A DNA stretch of 64,000 bases from Clostridia bacterium (GTDB taxonomy: Bacteria; Bacillota; Clostridia; Monoglobales; Monoglobaceae), in NCBI GenBank assembly GCA_017546205.1, contig JAFYXJ010000010.1, positions 1 through 64,000 on the forward strand. The letters are read 5' to 3'. Both the position numbers and the translations under genes were made by a program. The notes beneath the pieces are model-generated. The model saw only the letters and a list, made by a program, of their open reading frames with translations, did not search any database and was not told the DNA's origin. The stretch's first letter is position 1; every line of letters starts with the position of its first letter. Positions 42,273 to 51,175 of this stretch are shown here, in pieces.

Positions 42273-42301
42273 TTGAATTTTCAGTAAGCCCGTGATATAA
42301 T
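42273..42301 (+). promoter_or_regulatory. sigma-A promoter of the DUF6106-acpS-alr run
   Basis: TTGAAT and TATAAT are 17 bp apart. A leader of about 115 bases follows, in which ATTTTATC (42351-42362 region) can pair with GATAAAAT near 42400. Confidence 0.7.
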
Positions 42302-42424
42302 AATGATGAATGAATTAAGAAACAAAGACTATGCATTTGAGTGTGAGTAAAATATTTTATCTCGATCACATGGAATCTGATTTATACACGGATTTTAGGA
42401 TAAAATAAGATAAGGCGGTGCGTT

Positions 42425-42961
42425 ATGGATATTGTGGTTGAACAGTTGGTAAAAAGAAAAAAGACACGGCAAAGTTATACCGGAATGTTTTTTGCCATTG
42501 CATCGGGATTGGTTCTTTTCTGGTTATTTGTCATGGTTTTAAGTGAGATTCCGGGGTTCAGTACGATTTCTCTCTTTCTGTTTGCCGGAATGGTTTACCT
42601 GATTTATCTGATGGCAAGCAGTGCCAATCTGGAATTTGAATATTCTTTTGTTAATGGCGCCTTGGACGTAGATAAAATTGTGAATCGCAGACGCCGGGTG
42701 GCGATTGCATCTTTGAATGCACGCAAAATTGAAAAGATGGCAAGTGTCAGAGACGGGGAATTTCAGCGACTGAATGGTGACAGTAACATTGCCAAGGTCT
42801 ATGCTATAAGCCATCGGGACGATGAGGGACAGTATTATGTTTTGTATGAGGGTGAGAAAGGAATGTGCATGCTGGTCTTTCAACCCAATGATGAAATCAA
42901 AGACGGTTTTTACCGATTGAATCCGCGGAAGGTGTTTCTGGATGATAAAAACGGGTATTGA
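42425..42961 (+). CDS. DUF6106-type membrane protein
   Basis: The 178-residue protein has two membrane helices (about 18-42 and 46-64), then a soluble part with the RLNPRKVFL end and LDVDKIVNRRRRVAIASL. I recognise it as the uncharacterised DUF6106 family of clostridia. No function is known. It overlaps the acpS-nnrD gene by 20 bp, so the two are translationally linked. Confidence 0.75.
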   Translation: MDIVVEQLVKRKKTRQSYTGMFFAIASGLVLFWLFVMVLSEIPGFSTISLFLFAGMVYLIYLMASSANLEFEYSFVNGALDVDKIVNRRRRVAIASLNARKIEKMASVRDGEFQRLNGDSNIAKVYAISHRDDEGQYYVLYEGEKGMCMLVFQPNDEIKDGFYRLNPRKVFLDDKNGY

Positions 42962-44159
42962 TGTAGTTGAGATTCAGCGGTTTGCAAAGATGGCACATCT
43001 GGACTCTTTTGCGAAGCGGGTGTTTTCCAAAGAAGAGCAAGCCTATTTTGCATCTAAGAAAAGCCCTTACGAAAGTATTGCCGGACACTATGCGGCAAAA
43101 GAGGCGTTTTCCAAATACTTGGGAACCGGTGTACGGGGATTCAACCTAAATGATATTACGGTTTTGCATCAGGAAAATGGCAAACCGTATCTCCTGTTTC
43201 ATGGAAATCCGGTGGCGGTGGATTTGAGCATTACGCATTCTGATGCCGTTGCAGTTGCGGTTGTTGCAGGAGAAGAACTGAACACATACCGTGCCTATGA
43301 GGGGGATTTAGAACCGTACCGCGCTTTACTTCCCAAACGCAATCCGGATATGAATAAAGGAGATTGCGGTCGTGTATTGATTGTTGCAGGGTCGAAAGGA
43401 ATGACCGGTGCGGCAACTCTTTCTGCATTAGGTGCGTTGCGTTCCGGTTGCGGGTTATTGACGGTGGCAACGCCGGATAGCGAGCAACCGATTCTGGCAA
43501 TGAAACTGACCGAGGCAATGACCATGGCGTTGCCGTCGGTTCATGGGAAGTTGGCCCCCGAGGCTGGCAAAGCAATAGAAAAAGCAGTACAATCTTCGGA
43601 TGTCTGCGTATTTGGCCCTGGTCTTGGAAAAGCACCGGAGTTATGGAAGTCTGTGGAGATGTTGTTTGAACAGAAAAAACCATTGGTATTGGATGCCGAT
43701 GGTCTAAACGCCTTAAGTGGGCATATAGATAGTATCAAAGATGCAACGGAGAATGTTGTGATGACGCCGCATCCGGGGGAAATGGCACGGCTGACCGGTT
43801 TGACTGTGGAGGAAATTCAGCAGAATCGGGAGTTGGTTGCAAAAACCTATGCAAAAGCATGGGGCGTCACGGTTTTGTTGAAAGGCAGAAACACCGTGAT
43901 TGCATCACCGGATGGACAGCTGCATATCAATCCCACCGGGAATTCCGGCATGGCTTCCGGAGGAATGGGGGATGTACTGTCCGGTGTGATTGGCGCTTTG
44001 ATGGGGCAAGGGCTAGACGGCTATCAAAGTGCTGTGCTGGGTGCATTTTTGCATGGCCTTGCCGGAGATCTTGCAGCAAAGGAATTGGGTGAATTCGGCA
44101 TGATTGCCGGAGATGTGGCAGAAAGATTGCCCCGTGCATTCTTGACAATTCAAGCATAA
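42942..44159 (+). CDS. fusion of holo-ACP synthase (AcpS) and NAD(P)H-hydrate dehydratase (NnrD)
   Basis: The 405-residue protein joins two enzymes. Residues 1-115 are AcpS, which moves 4'-phosphopantetheine from CoA to acyl carrier protein: GIDVVEIQRFAKM, RVFSKEEQAYF, GHYAAKEAFSKYLGTG and SITHSDAVAVAVV. Residues about 125-405 are the carbohydrate-kinase-fold ADP-dependent dehydratase that repairs NAD(P)HX: VAGSKGMTGAATLSA, VMTPHPGEMARLTG and NPTGNSGMASGGMGDVLSG. The epimerase domain (NnrE) usually fused to NnrD is missing; AcpS takes its place. GGAAGGTG precedes the ATG. I see no frameshift or internal start that would separate the halves. Confidence 0.93.
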   Translation: MIKTGIDVVEIQRFAKMAHLDSFAKRVFSKEEQAYFASKKSPYESIAGHYAAKEAFSKYLGTGVRGFNLNDITVLHQENGKPYLLFHGNPVAVDLSITHSDAVAVAVVAGEELNTYRAYEGDLEPYRALLPKRNPDMNKGDCGRVLIVAGSKGMTGAATLSALGALRSGCGLLTVATPDSEQPILAMKLTEAMTMALPSVHGKLAPEAGKAIEKAVQSSDVCVFGPGLGKAPELWKSVEMLFEQKKPLVLDADGLNALSGHIDSIKDATENVVMTPHPGEMARLTGLTVEEIQQNRELVAKTYAKAWGVTVLLKGRNTVIASPDGQLHINPTGNSGMASGGMGDVLSGVIGALMGQGLDGYQSAVLGAFLHGLAGDLAAKELGEFGMIAGDVAERLPRAFLTIQA

Positions 44160-44172
44160 TGGAGGAGTTTTT

Positions 44173-44727
44173 GTGAGGCGTGGTATGACGGTGTTGTGTT
44201 CCGTGATACTGATGATAACCCTGACCGGATGTGAGAGAAATTACGGTGAGGAGATAGAAAAACGCTACAGAGACATGGAAAATTATACTGCGAAAGTTTG
44301 CTTTGCGGTAAACGGCGCAGAGTACGAATTGTTGCAGAGTTACCAAAGACCGGATACTTTTCGCAGTGAGGTGCTTTCTCCCAAGCATTTGAAAGGGACG
44401 GTCAGTGAGGTTACACCGGAAGAGTTCCGTTTGACGGGTGGAAACTTTTCCTCTGTCAAACTGCCTAGAACTGCAAAAGAATCCTTGGCACATCTTCAAT
44501 TAAGGGATTTTTTCCTCGCGTATTATGAAGATGGAACAAGGCTAATGAAAGTGACAGAAGATAACGGCATTTTGTTGGAATGCAAGAGTAAGGGCGATCA
44601 TCGCTACATTGACAAACAGGTGTTACGACTGAATCAAAAAAGTTTGTTGCCTGAAACTTTACTGGGATATCATCAAGATGGCAGTGAGGTTTTCAGAATT
44701 GTATATCTGGAGTTTAAGAAGGAGTAA
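44173..44727 (+). CDS. lipoprotein of the acpS-alr cluster
   Basis: The 184-residue protein starts at GTG 44173 (GGAGGAG five bases upstream) with a lipobox signal peptide (VLCSVILMITLTGC). The rest resembles the LolA-like/YdcC-GerS type of Firmicutes lipoproteins: ENYTAKVCFAVNGAEYELLQ and DKQVLRLNQKSLLPETLLGY. In Bacillus the matching gene ydcC lies between acpS and alr, the same place as here. Its job at the membrane is unknown; related clostridial proteins take part in sporulation or germination. Confidence 0.8.
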   Translation: MRRGMTVLCSVILMITLTGCERNYGEEIEKRYRDMENYTAKVCFAVNGAEYELLQSYQRPDTFRSEVLSPKHLKGTVSEVTPEEFRLTGGNFSSVKLPRTAKESLAHLQLRDFFLAYYEDGTRLMKVTEDNGILLECKSKGDHRYIDKQVLRLNQKSLLPETLLGYHQDGSEVFRIVYLEFKKE

Positions 44728-44734
44728 TCGGAAG

Positions 44735-45931
44735 ATGGACGAGAGAAAAAGAGCCTGGGCAGAAATTAGTCTGGACGCCATTGAAAATAATGTCCGGCGG
44801 ATTCGGGATTTTATTAAGCCCGGAACAAAAATTCTTGGTGTCGTAAAAGCAGATGCATACGGGCACGGTTATCCGCAGGTGGCGAAAACCCTCCTGAAAA
44901 ACGGGGCAGATGCGCTTGGCGTTGCTTGTCTGGATGAAGCATTGCAACTTCGCAGAAGCGGATTTACTTGTCCGATTCTGATTTTAGGGTATACGGACCC
45001 TGCCCTTTCGGATATGTTGGTGAAAGAAGATATCACCACCGCATGTTACAGTTATGAACTTGCACGGACTCTTTCCCGTCATGCAGTTAAGCAGGGAAAG
45101 ACCGTCAAAGTGCATATTAAAATTGATACCGGCATGGGTAGAATCGGACTTCGGTATACGGAAGACAGCACCCTGAATCAGGAGACGGTTGATACTGTTT
45201 TGAAAATGGCAGTTCTTCCCAATCTGGAAATTGAGGGAATTTTCACGCATTTTTCCGTTGCGGATGAACGGGATGATGATTACACTGAGTTGCAGTTCAA
45301 ACGGTTTATGGCGATTTGTAATCGTTTGAAAGAAAATGGACTGGATATTCCGGTCAAACATTGTTGTAACAGTGCAGCGCTGGTGCGGTTTCCCAATATG
45401 CATTTGGATATGGTGCGTCCGGGCATTATTTTGTATGGTTTGAAACCATCACCATTGGTAGATTGCGGGCGATTACACCTAAAACCTGCCATGTCTTTAA
45501 AAGCAAGAGTCAGCAATGTCAAGGAAGTGGAAGCAGGTGTCAGCGTCAGTTACGGAAGAAAGTTCTGTACTACTGAGAAAACCAAACTGATTACCATTCC
45601 AATTGGTTATGCAGATGGATATTCCCGTATTCTTTCCCAAAAGGCACAAGCCATTGTCAAAGGAACTCTTTGCAATCTTGTGGGGAATATTTGTATGGAT
45701 CAATGTATGATTGACGCAACAGCGGTCAATACTATATCTATCGGCGACGAAGTCATTTTGTTTGGCAAGTGCGATGATATAGAATTACCGGTAGAGAGCC
45801 TTGCCGACAAAATGGGAACCATTAACTATGAGATTCTTTGCGTCATCGGCAAGCGGATTCCCCGTGTTTTTTTGCGGGGAGGAAAAGTGGAGGAGACTCA
45901 CAATTTCTTGTTTGATCCTCCCATTCTTTAA
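44735..45931 (+). CDS. alr: alanine racemase
   Basis: The 398-residue PLP enzyme makes D-alanine for peptidoglycan. The Lys of GVVKADAYGHGYPQVAKTLL binds PLP. HIKIDTGMGRIGLR, FTHFSVADE, CCNSAALVRFP and VSVSYGRKFCTTE (catalytic Tyr) and CMDQCMIDAT are present. ATG 44735 has AAGAAGGAG 10 bases upstream. The gene is followed by mazF as in Bacillus. Confidence 0.97.
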   Translation: MDERKRAWAEISLDAIENNVRRIRDFIKPGTKILGVVKADAYGHGYPQVAKTLLKNGADALGVACLDEALQLRRSGFTCPILILGYTDPALSDMLVKEDITTACYSYELARTLSRHAVKQGKTVKVHIKIDTGMGRIGLRYTEDSTLNQETVDTVLKMAVLPNLEIEGIFTHFSVADERDDDYTELQFKRFMAICNRLKENGLDIPVKHCCNSAALVRFPNMHLDMVRPGIILYGLKPSPLVDCGRLHLKPAMSLKARVSNVKEVEAGVSVSYGRKFCTTEKTKLITIPIGYADGYSRILSQKAQAIVKGTLCNLVGNICMDQCMIDATAVNTISIGDEVILFGKCDDIELPVESLADKMGTINYEILCVIGKRIPRVFLRGGKVEETHNFLFDPPIL

Positions 45932-46062
45932 GATCGGGATACATACGCGCGTTGGTTCGCCGCAGGAGGTTGCGGGCATAGTATCCAAAAACGGTCAAGC
46001 CGCATACAATGTCAGTGGGGAAGAAATCTCAATCTGAAATTGAACTGCGGAGTGTGAATCAA

Positions 46063-46407
46063 GTGAATGTAAAACGAGGCGACATTTATTATGCAGACTT
46101 AAGTCCGGTCGTAGGATCGGAGCAAGGGGGCATTCGTCCTGTTTTGATTATTCAGAACGACATTGGCAACCGTTACAGTCCCACAGTGATTGCAACAGCA
46201 ATTACCTCACAACTGAACAAAGCCAAAATGCCGACCCATATTGCCATTCATGCCGGAGGGTTTGGACTTTCCAAGGACTCGGTGGTACTGGCAGAACAAA
46301 TACGGACATTGGATAAACAGCGATTGAGAGAAAAAATCGGACACCTGGACGGGCAACTGATGGATAAGGTGAATGAGGCTTTGGAGATTTCATTTGGTTT
46401 GTCCTGA
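46063..46407 (+). CDS. mazF: MazF/NdoA-type mRNA interferase
   Basis: The 114-residue toxin-fold protein starts at GTG 46063 (GCGGAG 10 bases upstream), giving [20 protein letters not shown], nearly the Bacillus NdoA start. [20 protein letters not shown], the catalytic-region [12 protein letters not shown] and [20 protein letters not shown] are conserved. NdoA cuts mRNA at UACAU. The usual antitoxin gene (ndoAI/mazE) between alr and mazF is not there: the roughly 130-bp gap has no convincing ORF, so the toxin appears orphaned. Confidence 0.93.
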   Translation: MNVKRGDIYYADLSPVVGSEQGGIRPVLIIQNDIGNRYSPTVIATAITSQLNKAKMPTHIAIHAGGFGLSKDSVVLAEQIRTLDKQRLREKIGHLDGQLMDKVNEALEISFGLS

Positions 46408-46448
46408 TGCTGACTTCCGTCTGGGGAAAAGCAGAAAGGAAAAGAATT

Positions 46449-46916
46449 ATGAGAAACAAATGGTTAAAAACAGGAATTGCTATGGGGGTATGTCTGGTAC
46501 TTTTTGGCGGGATTGCGGTATTTTCTGAACCCGGTGGAACCGATGACCCCATTATTACCAAGAGTTATATTGTGGATAAGGTAATTCCGGAAATCAAAGC
46601 TTACATTGATGAACGATTTGGCATTGCGGCGTCTGAGGGGACAGTTACTACGGATTCCTTTGTGGTTGTCAATGTGGAAAAAGGCAAAAAAGTTCTCTGC
46701 GAAGCCGGTGCAGAACTGATTCTGCGTATGGGAAAAGCTACCATTATTTCCAGCGAAAAAGGCGGTGTTGCAGATACTACCGCAGGTGTAGATCTTTCCA
46801 ACGGCACGGCGATGCCCTCCAATCATCTTTTGGTTGTTCCTTTGGCGGATGGCAGAGGATTTGAAGCAACCGACGATGTTATTGTTATGATAAAGGGCGG
46901 TTACAGAATGCAATAA
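46449..46916 (+). CDS. exported hypothetical protein
   Basis: The 155-residue protein has a signal peptide or N-terminal anchor (WLKTGIAMGVCLVLFGGIAV) and a soluble part with GKKVLCEAGAELILRMGKAT and SNHLLVVPLADGRGFEATDD, rich in Gly and Asp, without a catalytic motif. It resembles small uncharacterised surface proteins of clostridia. GAAAGGAAAAG precedes ATG 46449; the frame upstream to 46407 is unlikely. It follows mazF by 41 bp. Confidence 0.75.
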   Translation: MRNKWLKTGIAMGVCLVLFGGIAVFSEPGGTDDPIITKSYIVDKVIPEIKAYIDERFGIAASEGTVTTDSFVVVNVEKGKKVLCEAGAELILRMGKATIISSEKGGVADTTAGVDLSNGTAMPSNHLLVVPLADGRGFEATDDVIVMIKGGYRMQ

Positions 46917-46917
46917 A

Positions 46918-46950
46918 CCCATATCCTGTGTCTTTTGGACACAGGATATT
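46918..46950 (+). other. hairpin before the HAD phosphatase gene
   Basis: ATATCCTGTGTC pairs with GACACAGGATAT around TTTTG. It has only a weak T run, so it may act in RNA processing or as a weak terminator. Confidence 0.55.
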
Positions 46951-46970
46951 CTCAATTGGAGGTGAATGAG

Positions 46971-47624
46971 GTGGAGCCTAAGGGTGCGTTGTTTGATATG
47001 GATGGTACACTGGTGGATTCTATGTGGGTATGGGATAAGATTCTCTCTGATTTTCTGGTGGAAAACGGACTTCCCCTTGATGATGGATTTGCTGATGATG
47101 TTGCACACATGAGTCCTCAAATAAGTTCTGTTTATGCGAGGGAACGATATCAACTTCCGCAAAGTTCTCAGGAAATTTACCAAAGATGGATGGAACAGGC
47201 GAGCTTAGCATACAAAGAGCAGGTGCTCATGAAACCGGGAGCAAAGGAGTACCTTTTTCATTTGAAAAAGAGTGGGGTGCGGATGGCGGTTGTGACCGCT
47301 TGTGATCCGCAGTTGGTACGGACATGCCTGACCCAAAACGGCGTCTTTGAACTGTTTGATACCATTGTGTATGTGGATGATGTGGGAAAGGGAAAAGATT
47401 TTCCTGATTTATACATAGAAGCGATGAAACGATTGGGTGTAAAACCTCAAAATGCAACGCTGCATGAAGATATTCTTGTAGGAATTCGGACAGCCTCAAA
47501 ATTAGGGCTTAGGACTGTTGCGGTAGAGGATGAATGGCAGGAGAACAAAACATTATTGCAAAAGGAAGCGGACTTGTATATCCGTGATTTTTTCGAATTG
47601 CTTGAAGGTGAAAAACAATGCTAG
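46971..47624 (+). CDS. HAD-superfamily phosphatase (subfamily IA)
   Basis: The 217-residue protein has motif I GALFDMDGTLVDSMWVWDKI with both catalytic Asp, motif II VVTACD, a motif III Lys in DDVGKGKDFPD, and motif IV ATLHEDILVGIRTASKLGLR, where the usual acidic pair is HED. It is like beta-phosphoglucomutase and phosphoglycolate phosphatases; the substrate is not known. GTG 46971 has GGAGG 8 bases upstream. It overlaps mutY by 7 bp. Confidence 0.88.
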   Translation: MEPKGALFDMDGTLVDSMWVWDKILSDFLVENGLPLDDGFADDVAHMSPQISSVYARERYQLPQSSQEIYQRWMEQASLAYKEQVLMKPGAKEYLFHLKKSGVRMAVVTACDPQLVRTCLTQNGVFELFDTIVYVDDVGKGKDFPDLYIEAMKRLGVKPQNATLHEDILVGIRTASKLGLRTVAVEDEWQENKTLLQKEADLYIRDFFELLEGEKQC

Positions 47625-48673
47625 AAGAAGAAACCAGAATCCCGACGGGGATTGTTCCACGGTTACTCAAGTGGTATGACCAAGGTCATAGGATTCTTCC
47701 GTGGAGGACAACCCCGATCCCTTATTATGTATGGGTGTCCGAAATCATGTTGCAACAAACCAGAGTGGAGGCTGTTATCCCTTATTTTAAACGGTTTGTG
47801 ACAGAACTTCCGGATGTGTTTGCCCTCGCCGGCGCAGAGGAATCGGTATTAATGAAACTCTGGGAAGGTCTTGGATATTATCGGAGAGTGAGAAATCTGC
47901 AGGCGGCGGCAAAACGGATTGTAGCTGAATATGATGGTGAAATGCCGGCAAGTTACGCGATGTTACGAGAACTCCCGGGGATTGGCGAATATACAGCCGG
48001 AGCCATTGCGTCCATTGCGTTTGGACTCCCTACCCCTGCAGTTGACGGTAATGTGTTGCGAGTGCTCTCCCGTGTCTGTGAGGATTATCGAGATATTTTA
48101 AAACAATCGGTAAAAAAAGATATAGGGACCCAACTTGCTGCTATGTATCCACGGGGGAGATGCGGAGATTTTACCCAGAGTTTAATGGAACTGGGTGCGA
48201 CGGTGTGTATCCCCAACGGAACTCCTCATTGTGACCAATGTCCGCTTTCGGACCTTTGCCTTGCTTATCAGCACAACTCCACGGATGAACTTCCGGTCAA
48301 AACACCCAAGAAACCGAGAAAAGTACAGAGAAAGACGGTCTTTCTTCTCTATGATGGAGATAAAATTGCCTTGCAAAAACGGGCAGAAGACGGACTTCTT
48401 GCTGGAATGTGGGAATACCCCAATCTGGATCTGCATCTAAGTCAACAAGAGTCAATTCAGGCACTTGCCGATATGGGAATCGTTGTAACTGACCTTGAAC
48501 CATGGGGAAAAGCCGAACATATTTTTACCCATATAGAATGGAAGATGCAAGTCTATCGAGGGGTTTGCCAATCATCAGGAGAAAACAAGTTTGTCTGGGT
48601 GACAGAAAAACAGATGGAAGAAGAATTTGCACTTCCTACTGCATTTAGAAAAATAAAAAGAAAAAATCCGTAA
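47618..48673 (+). CDS. mutY: A/G-specific adenine glycosylase
   Basis: The 351-residue DNA repair enzyme removes adenine paired with 8-oxoguanine. It has WRTTPIPYYVWVSEIMLQQT with the catalytic Glu, the helix-hairpin-helix LRELPGIGEYTAGAIASIAF, catalytic Asp in AVDGNVLRVLSR, the 4Fe-4S loop CIPNGTPHCDQCPLSDLC and a C-terminal NUDIX-like domain (about 230-351). Full length. Confidence 0.96.
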   Translation: MLEEETRIPTGIVPRLLKWYDQGHRILPWRTTPIPYYVWVSEIMLQQTRVEAVIPYFKRFVTELPDVFALAGAEESVLMKLWEGLGYYRRVRNLQAAAKRIVAEYDGEMPASYAMLRELPGIGEYTAGAIASIAFGLPTPAVDGNVLRVLSRVCEDYRDILKQSVKKDIGTQLAAMYPRGRCGDFTQSLMELGATVCIPNGTPHCDQCPLSDLCLAYQHNSTDELPVKTPKKPRKVQRKTVFLLYDGDKIALQKRAEDGLLAGMWEYPNLDLHLSQQESIQALADMGIVVTDLEPWGKAEHIFTHIEWKMQVYRGVCQSSGENKFVWVTEKQMEEEFALPTAFRKIKRKNP

Positions 48674-48697
48674 TACATCAGTATTACGGATTTTTAA
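48663..48697. terminator. bidirectional terminator
   Basis: AAATCCGTAATAC pairs with GTATTACGGATTT around ATCA with A and T runs, between convergent mutY and rpmB. Confidence 0.85.
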
Positions 48698-48725
48698 TTT
48701 TGCATTTAATAATGACTGTGTAAGA

Positions 48726-48914
48726 CTATACAGCACGGTTAACCTTACCCGATCTCAAGCATCTGGTACATGCGTACACCTTTTTGGGAGTACCGTCAAC
48801 GATTGCCTTAACCCGTCTTACATTGGGCTTCCAAGCCTTATTTGCTCTTCTGTGAGAGTGAGATACCTTAATACCAAAGGTAACGCCCTTTCCGCAAATT
48901 TCGCACTTTGCCAT
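48726..48914 (-). CDS. rpmB: 50S ribosomal protein L28 (zinc-binding form)
   Basis: The 62-residue protein MAKCEICGKGVTFGIKVSHS ends YACTRCLRSGKVNRAV. Two CxxC pairs make this the C+ zinc form of L28. Its own promoter is at 48962-48990. Confidence 0.97.
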   Translation of the reverse strand: MAKCEICGKGVTFGIKVSHSHRRANKAWKPNVRRVKAIVDGTPKKVYACTRCLRSGKVNRAV

Positions 48915-48961
48915 ATAGTTACACCTCCTTAATAGCAATGGAACTTAACTCAACTCGAACT

Positions 48962-48990
48962 ATTATACCAGAACTTTTTCCAGATTGCAA
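48962..48990 (-). promoter_or_regulatory. sigma-A promoter of rpmB
   Basis: On the minus strand TTGCAA and TATAAT are 17 bp apart. Confidence 0.8.
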
Positions 48991-49017
48991 GCCTTTTTTC
49001 AAAAAAATCTAAATTTT

Positions 49018-49752
49018 TTATTTTGGCATAAAATTCTGCACGATATAGTGGTTAGCAGATTCCTCCAAAGAGTTATCCAGTGGGGAAAGTTCGGAGAAAT
49101 CTGGATATTTATGTTTGAGTGCGCGGGCAAGAATTACATCGCACAACTCAGGGTTTTTGGGAAAAAGAGGACCATGCAGATAACTCGCAAATACATTTTT
49201 GTAAAGCAAACCCTCATGGGTTTGGGTTCCGTCATTGCCGTTGCCTGTAAGCACAGTGCCCAAAGGCTTGTAGTCTCCAATCCATGTAGCCCCGGGATGA
49301 TTTTCAAAACCGCAGATGGGAGATTGGCAAAGAGAAGAGGATAAAATCACATCCCCAATCATCCGTTTTTTGGTCAGGGTTGTGTGAATATCCAGAATGC
49401 CTAAACCGTTTATGGTTCCATCCGGTGTTTCTATGGTAGTTCCAAGCATAGGGAAACCTCCACAGAATGCAAGGAGCACACCGCCTTTTTCTACATAGTC
49501 AAGCAAAGAATCTCGATAGTTGCTTAAGATATCAAGCACCAATGCCTGTTCTTTATCAGAACCGCCACCCAGAAAAAGAATATCGGTGTTCTCAAAGTCA
49601 GGGGGCGTTTCGCGATTGGTGTGCAGATTGACTTTGGCATCCAGACCTCGCCAGATAAGACGCTTTTTAAGAGAAGCGATGTTTCCTTTGTCTCCGTACA
49701 AATTCAAAAGGTCTGGGAAAAGATGAAGAATGGTAAGACTGTATTGTGCCAT
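49018..49752 (-). CDS. gatD: lipid II isoglutaminyl synthase, glutaminase subunit GatD
   Basis: The 244-residue class I glutamine amidotransferase of CobB/CobQ type supplies ammonia to MurT, which amidates D-Glu of lipid II. It has FLGGGSDKEQALV, nucleophile Cys in LLAFCGGFPMLG, GFENHPGATW and the catalytic His in SYLHGPLFPKNPEL. The gene overlaps murT by ATGA. Amidation of the stem peptide is important for cross-linking in Gram-positives. Confidence 0.95.
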   Translation of the reverse strand: MAQYSLTILHLFPDLLNLYGDKGNIASLKKRLIWRGLDAKVNLHTNRETPPDFENTDILFLGGGSDKEQALVLDILSNYRDSLLDYVEKGGVLLAFCGGFPMLGTTIETPDGTINGLGILDIHTTLTKKRMIGDVILSSSLCQSPICGFENHPGATWIGDYKPLGTVLTGNGNDGTQTHEGLLYKNVFASYLHGPLFPKNPELCDVILARALKHKYPDFSELSPLDNSLEESANHYIVQNFMPK

Positions 49753-51092
49753 TATGCTTCACCTCCTGCAGGCAGATTTTTTTGCAGTTCCAGCATGGTG
49801 GACTGGGTAGAGAATAACACGCTGTAGTTGACCAGTACGTAACAAACCTCAGCATCGGTGGTAAGACAAAGCTTTAGTGCTTCTTCCACAGAATCGCAGA
49901 TACGCTCTACCGGAATATCAGCATACCGGAACCGAAGAGCCAGATCGTGACGCCGTACACCACTTACATAAAGGCGGTTCAGGTTTTCATCTGCCAGTTG
50001 GTCAAAGTTCGCATCCCAGAGCCAGGAAAGGTCCTTTCCGTCATTGGCGGTGGCGTTTATTGCAACAATCACATCTTTTCTGCGCTTGTCCAGCATCACA
50101 GTCTGGATTGCCTGATTGAAACCGGCGGGGTTTTTTGCCAGATTCAGGATAAAGGGTTTGCCGAGATCAATCAGTTCCATACGACCGATTTGGGGTTTAT
50201 AATCGGAGAGGATGGCATTAAAATCCTGATTGGTGATACCCATGACTTGCAGGGCACTGTATACAGCCAGAATATTATAGATGTTGTAAAAACCGCGGTA
50301 ATTTACATGAATAGGCACCTGATGATTGACCGTAAACTTCATAGAACCGGACAAGTCAACATCCGTTGCAGAAAAATCAATCTGCGGACGTTTGTTACCG
50401 CAATGGGGGCAGTAGTAGTCGCCAAGTTGATTGTAATGGGTAAAATGGTAATGCTGTTCCTTTCCGCATTTGGCACAGAAGCGCCCCTCTTCCATATTGT
50501 CAGATTGAGGGAGTACTTGTTCTGAAATGCCATAGTAGTATGCCCGTCTTCCCTCGCCGAATTGAGAGGAGAGAGGGTCATCTCCGTTGAGAATCAAGGT
50601 AAGATTCGGATGCATGGCAATTGCCTCGCGAAGGAGTGCCATGGTGGTATCAATTTCTCCGTAGCGGTCAAGTTGATCTCGGAACAGGTTGGTGACCACC
50701 ATATAATTGGGTGTCAGGTGGGCAAAAACCTTTCTGGCAAAGGCTTCGTCGATTTCCAGAACAGCCCAGTCTCCACGCAGTTTTCCGAAGAGGTTGCAGG
50801 ATTTTGCAAAGGCGGCAGCAACACCGCTGAGCATGTTAGCGCCCAAATCGTTGCAAACGGTGGTATATCCGCATTGTTTCAGGGCGGAATTTAAAAGATT
50901 GTTGGTGGTGGTTTTCCCGTTGGTACCGCAGGTGCAAATGACACCTTTGGTCAGTTCTTTGGAAAGAATCCGAATCAGGTCGGGACAAATCTTTAAAGCG
51001 ATGGCGCCGGGGGTGGAAGAGGATTTTTTCCCTACCAGCAAGCCGGCAACGCTTGCAAGTTTTGCCGCCCATACAGCAAGCAATTTTCGCAT
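49752..51092 (-). CDS. murT: lipid II isoglutaminyl synthase, Mur-ligase subunit MurT
   Basis: The 446-residue Mur-ligase homolog has CTCGTNGKTTTNNLLNSAL (P-loop), VVTNLFRDQLDRYGEIDTT, the zinc ribbon CAKCGKEQ with CPHCGNKRP typical of MurT, and the C-terminal DUF1727 domain (FDQLADENLNRLYVSGVRRH). It forms a complex with GatD. A sigma-A promoter is upstream. Confidence 0.96.
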   Translation of the reverse strand: MRKLLAVWAAKLASVAGLLVGKKSSSTPGAIALKICPDLIRILSKELTKGVICTCGTNGKTTTNNLLNSALKQCGYTTVCNDLGANMLSGVAAAFAKSCNLFGKLRGDWAVLEIDEAFARKVFAHLTPNYMVVTNLFRDQLDRYGEIDTTMALLREAIAMHPNLTLILNGDDPLSSQFGEGRRAYYYGISEQVLPQSDNMEEGRFCAKCGKEQHYHFTHYNQLGDYYCPHCGNKRPQIDFSATDVDLSGSMKFTVNHQVPIHVNYRGFYNIYNILAVYSALQVMGITNQDFNAILSDYKPQIGRMELIDLGKPFILNLAKNPAGFNQAIQTVMLDKRRKDVIVAINATANDGKDLSWLWDANFDQLADENLNRLYVSGVRRHDLALRFRYADIPVERICDSVEEALKLCLTTDAEVCYVLVNYSVLFSTQSTMLELQKNLPAGGEA

Positions 51093-51125
51093 AGGCTAAG
51101 TCTCCTTTGTTTTCTTTGTACTTGT

Positions 51126-51154
51126 ATTATACTTACTTTTTCCAAAAAAAACAA
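51126..51154 (-). promoter_or_regulatory. sigma-A promoter of murT-gatD
   Basis: On the minus strand TTGTTT and TATAAT are 17 bp apart. Confidence 0.75.
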
Positions 51155-51175
51155 GAAACTTATCTTAAAAGACTG

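Noticed and set aside
45932-46062. MazE antitoxin gene upstream of mazF
   Set aside because: The only open frame here is the tail of a frame running through alr from 45801; it has no ribosome binding site and no antitoxin-like pattern.
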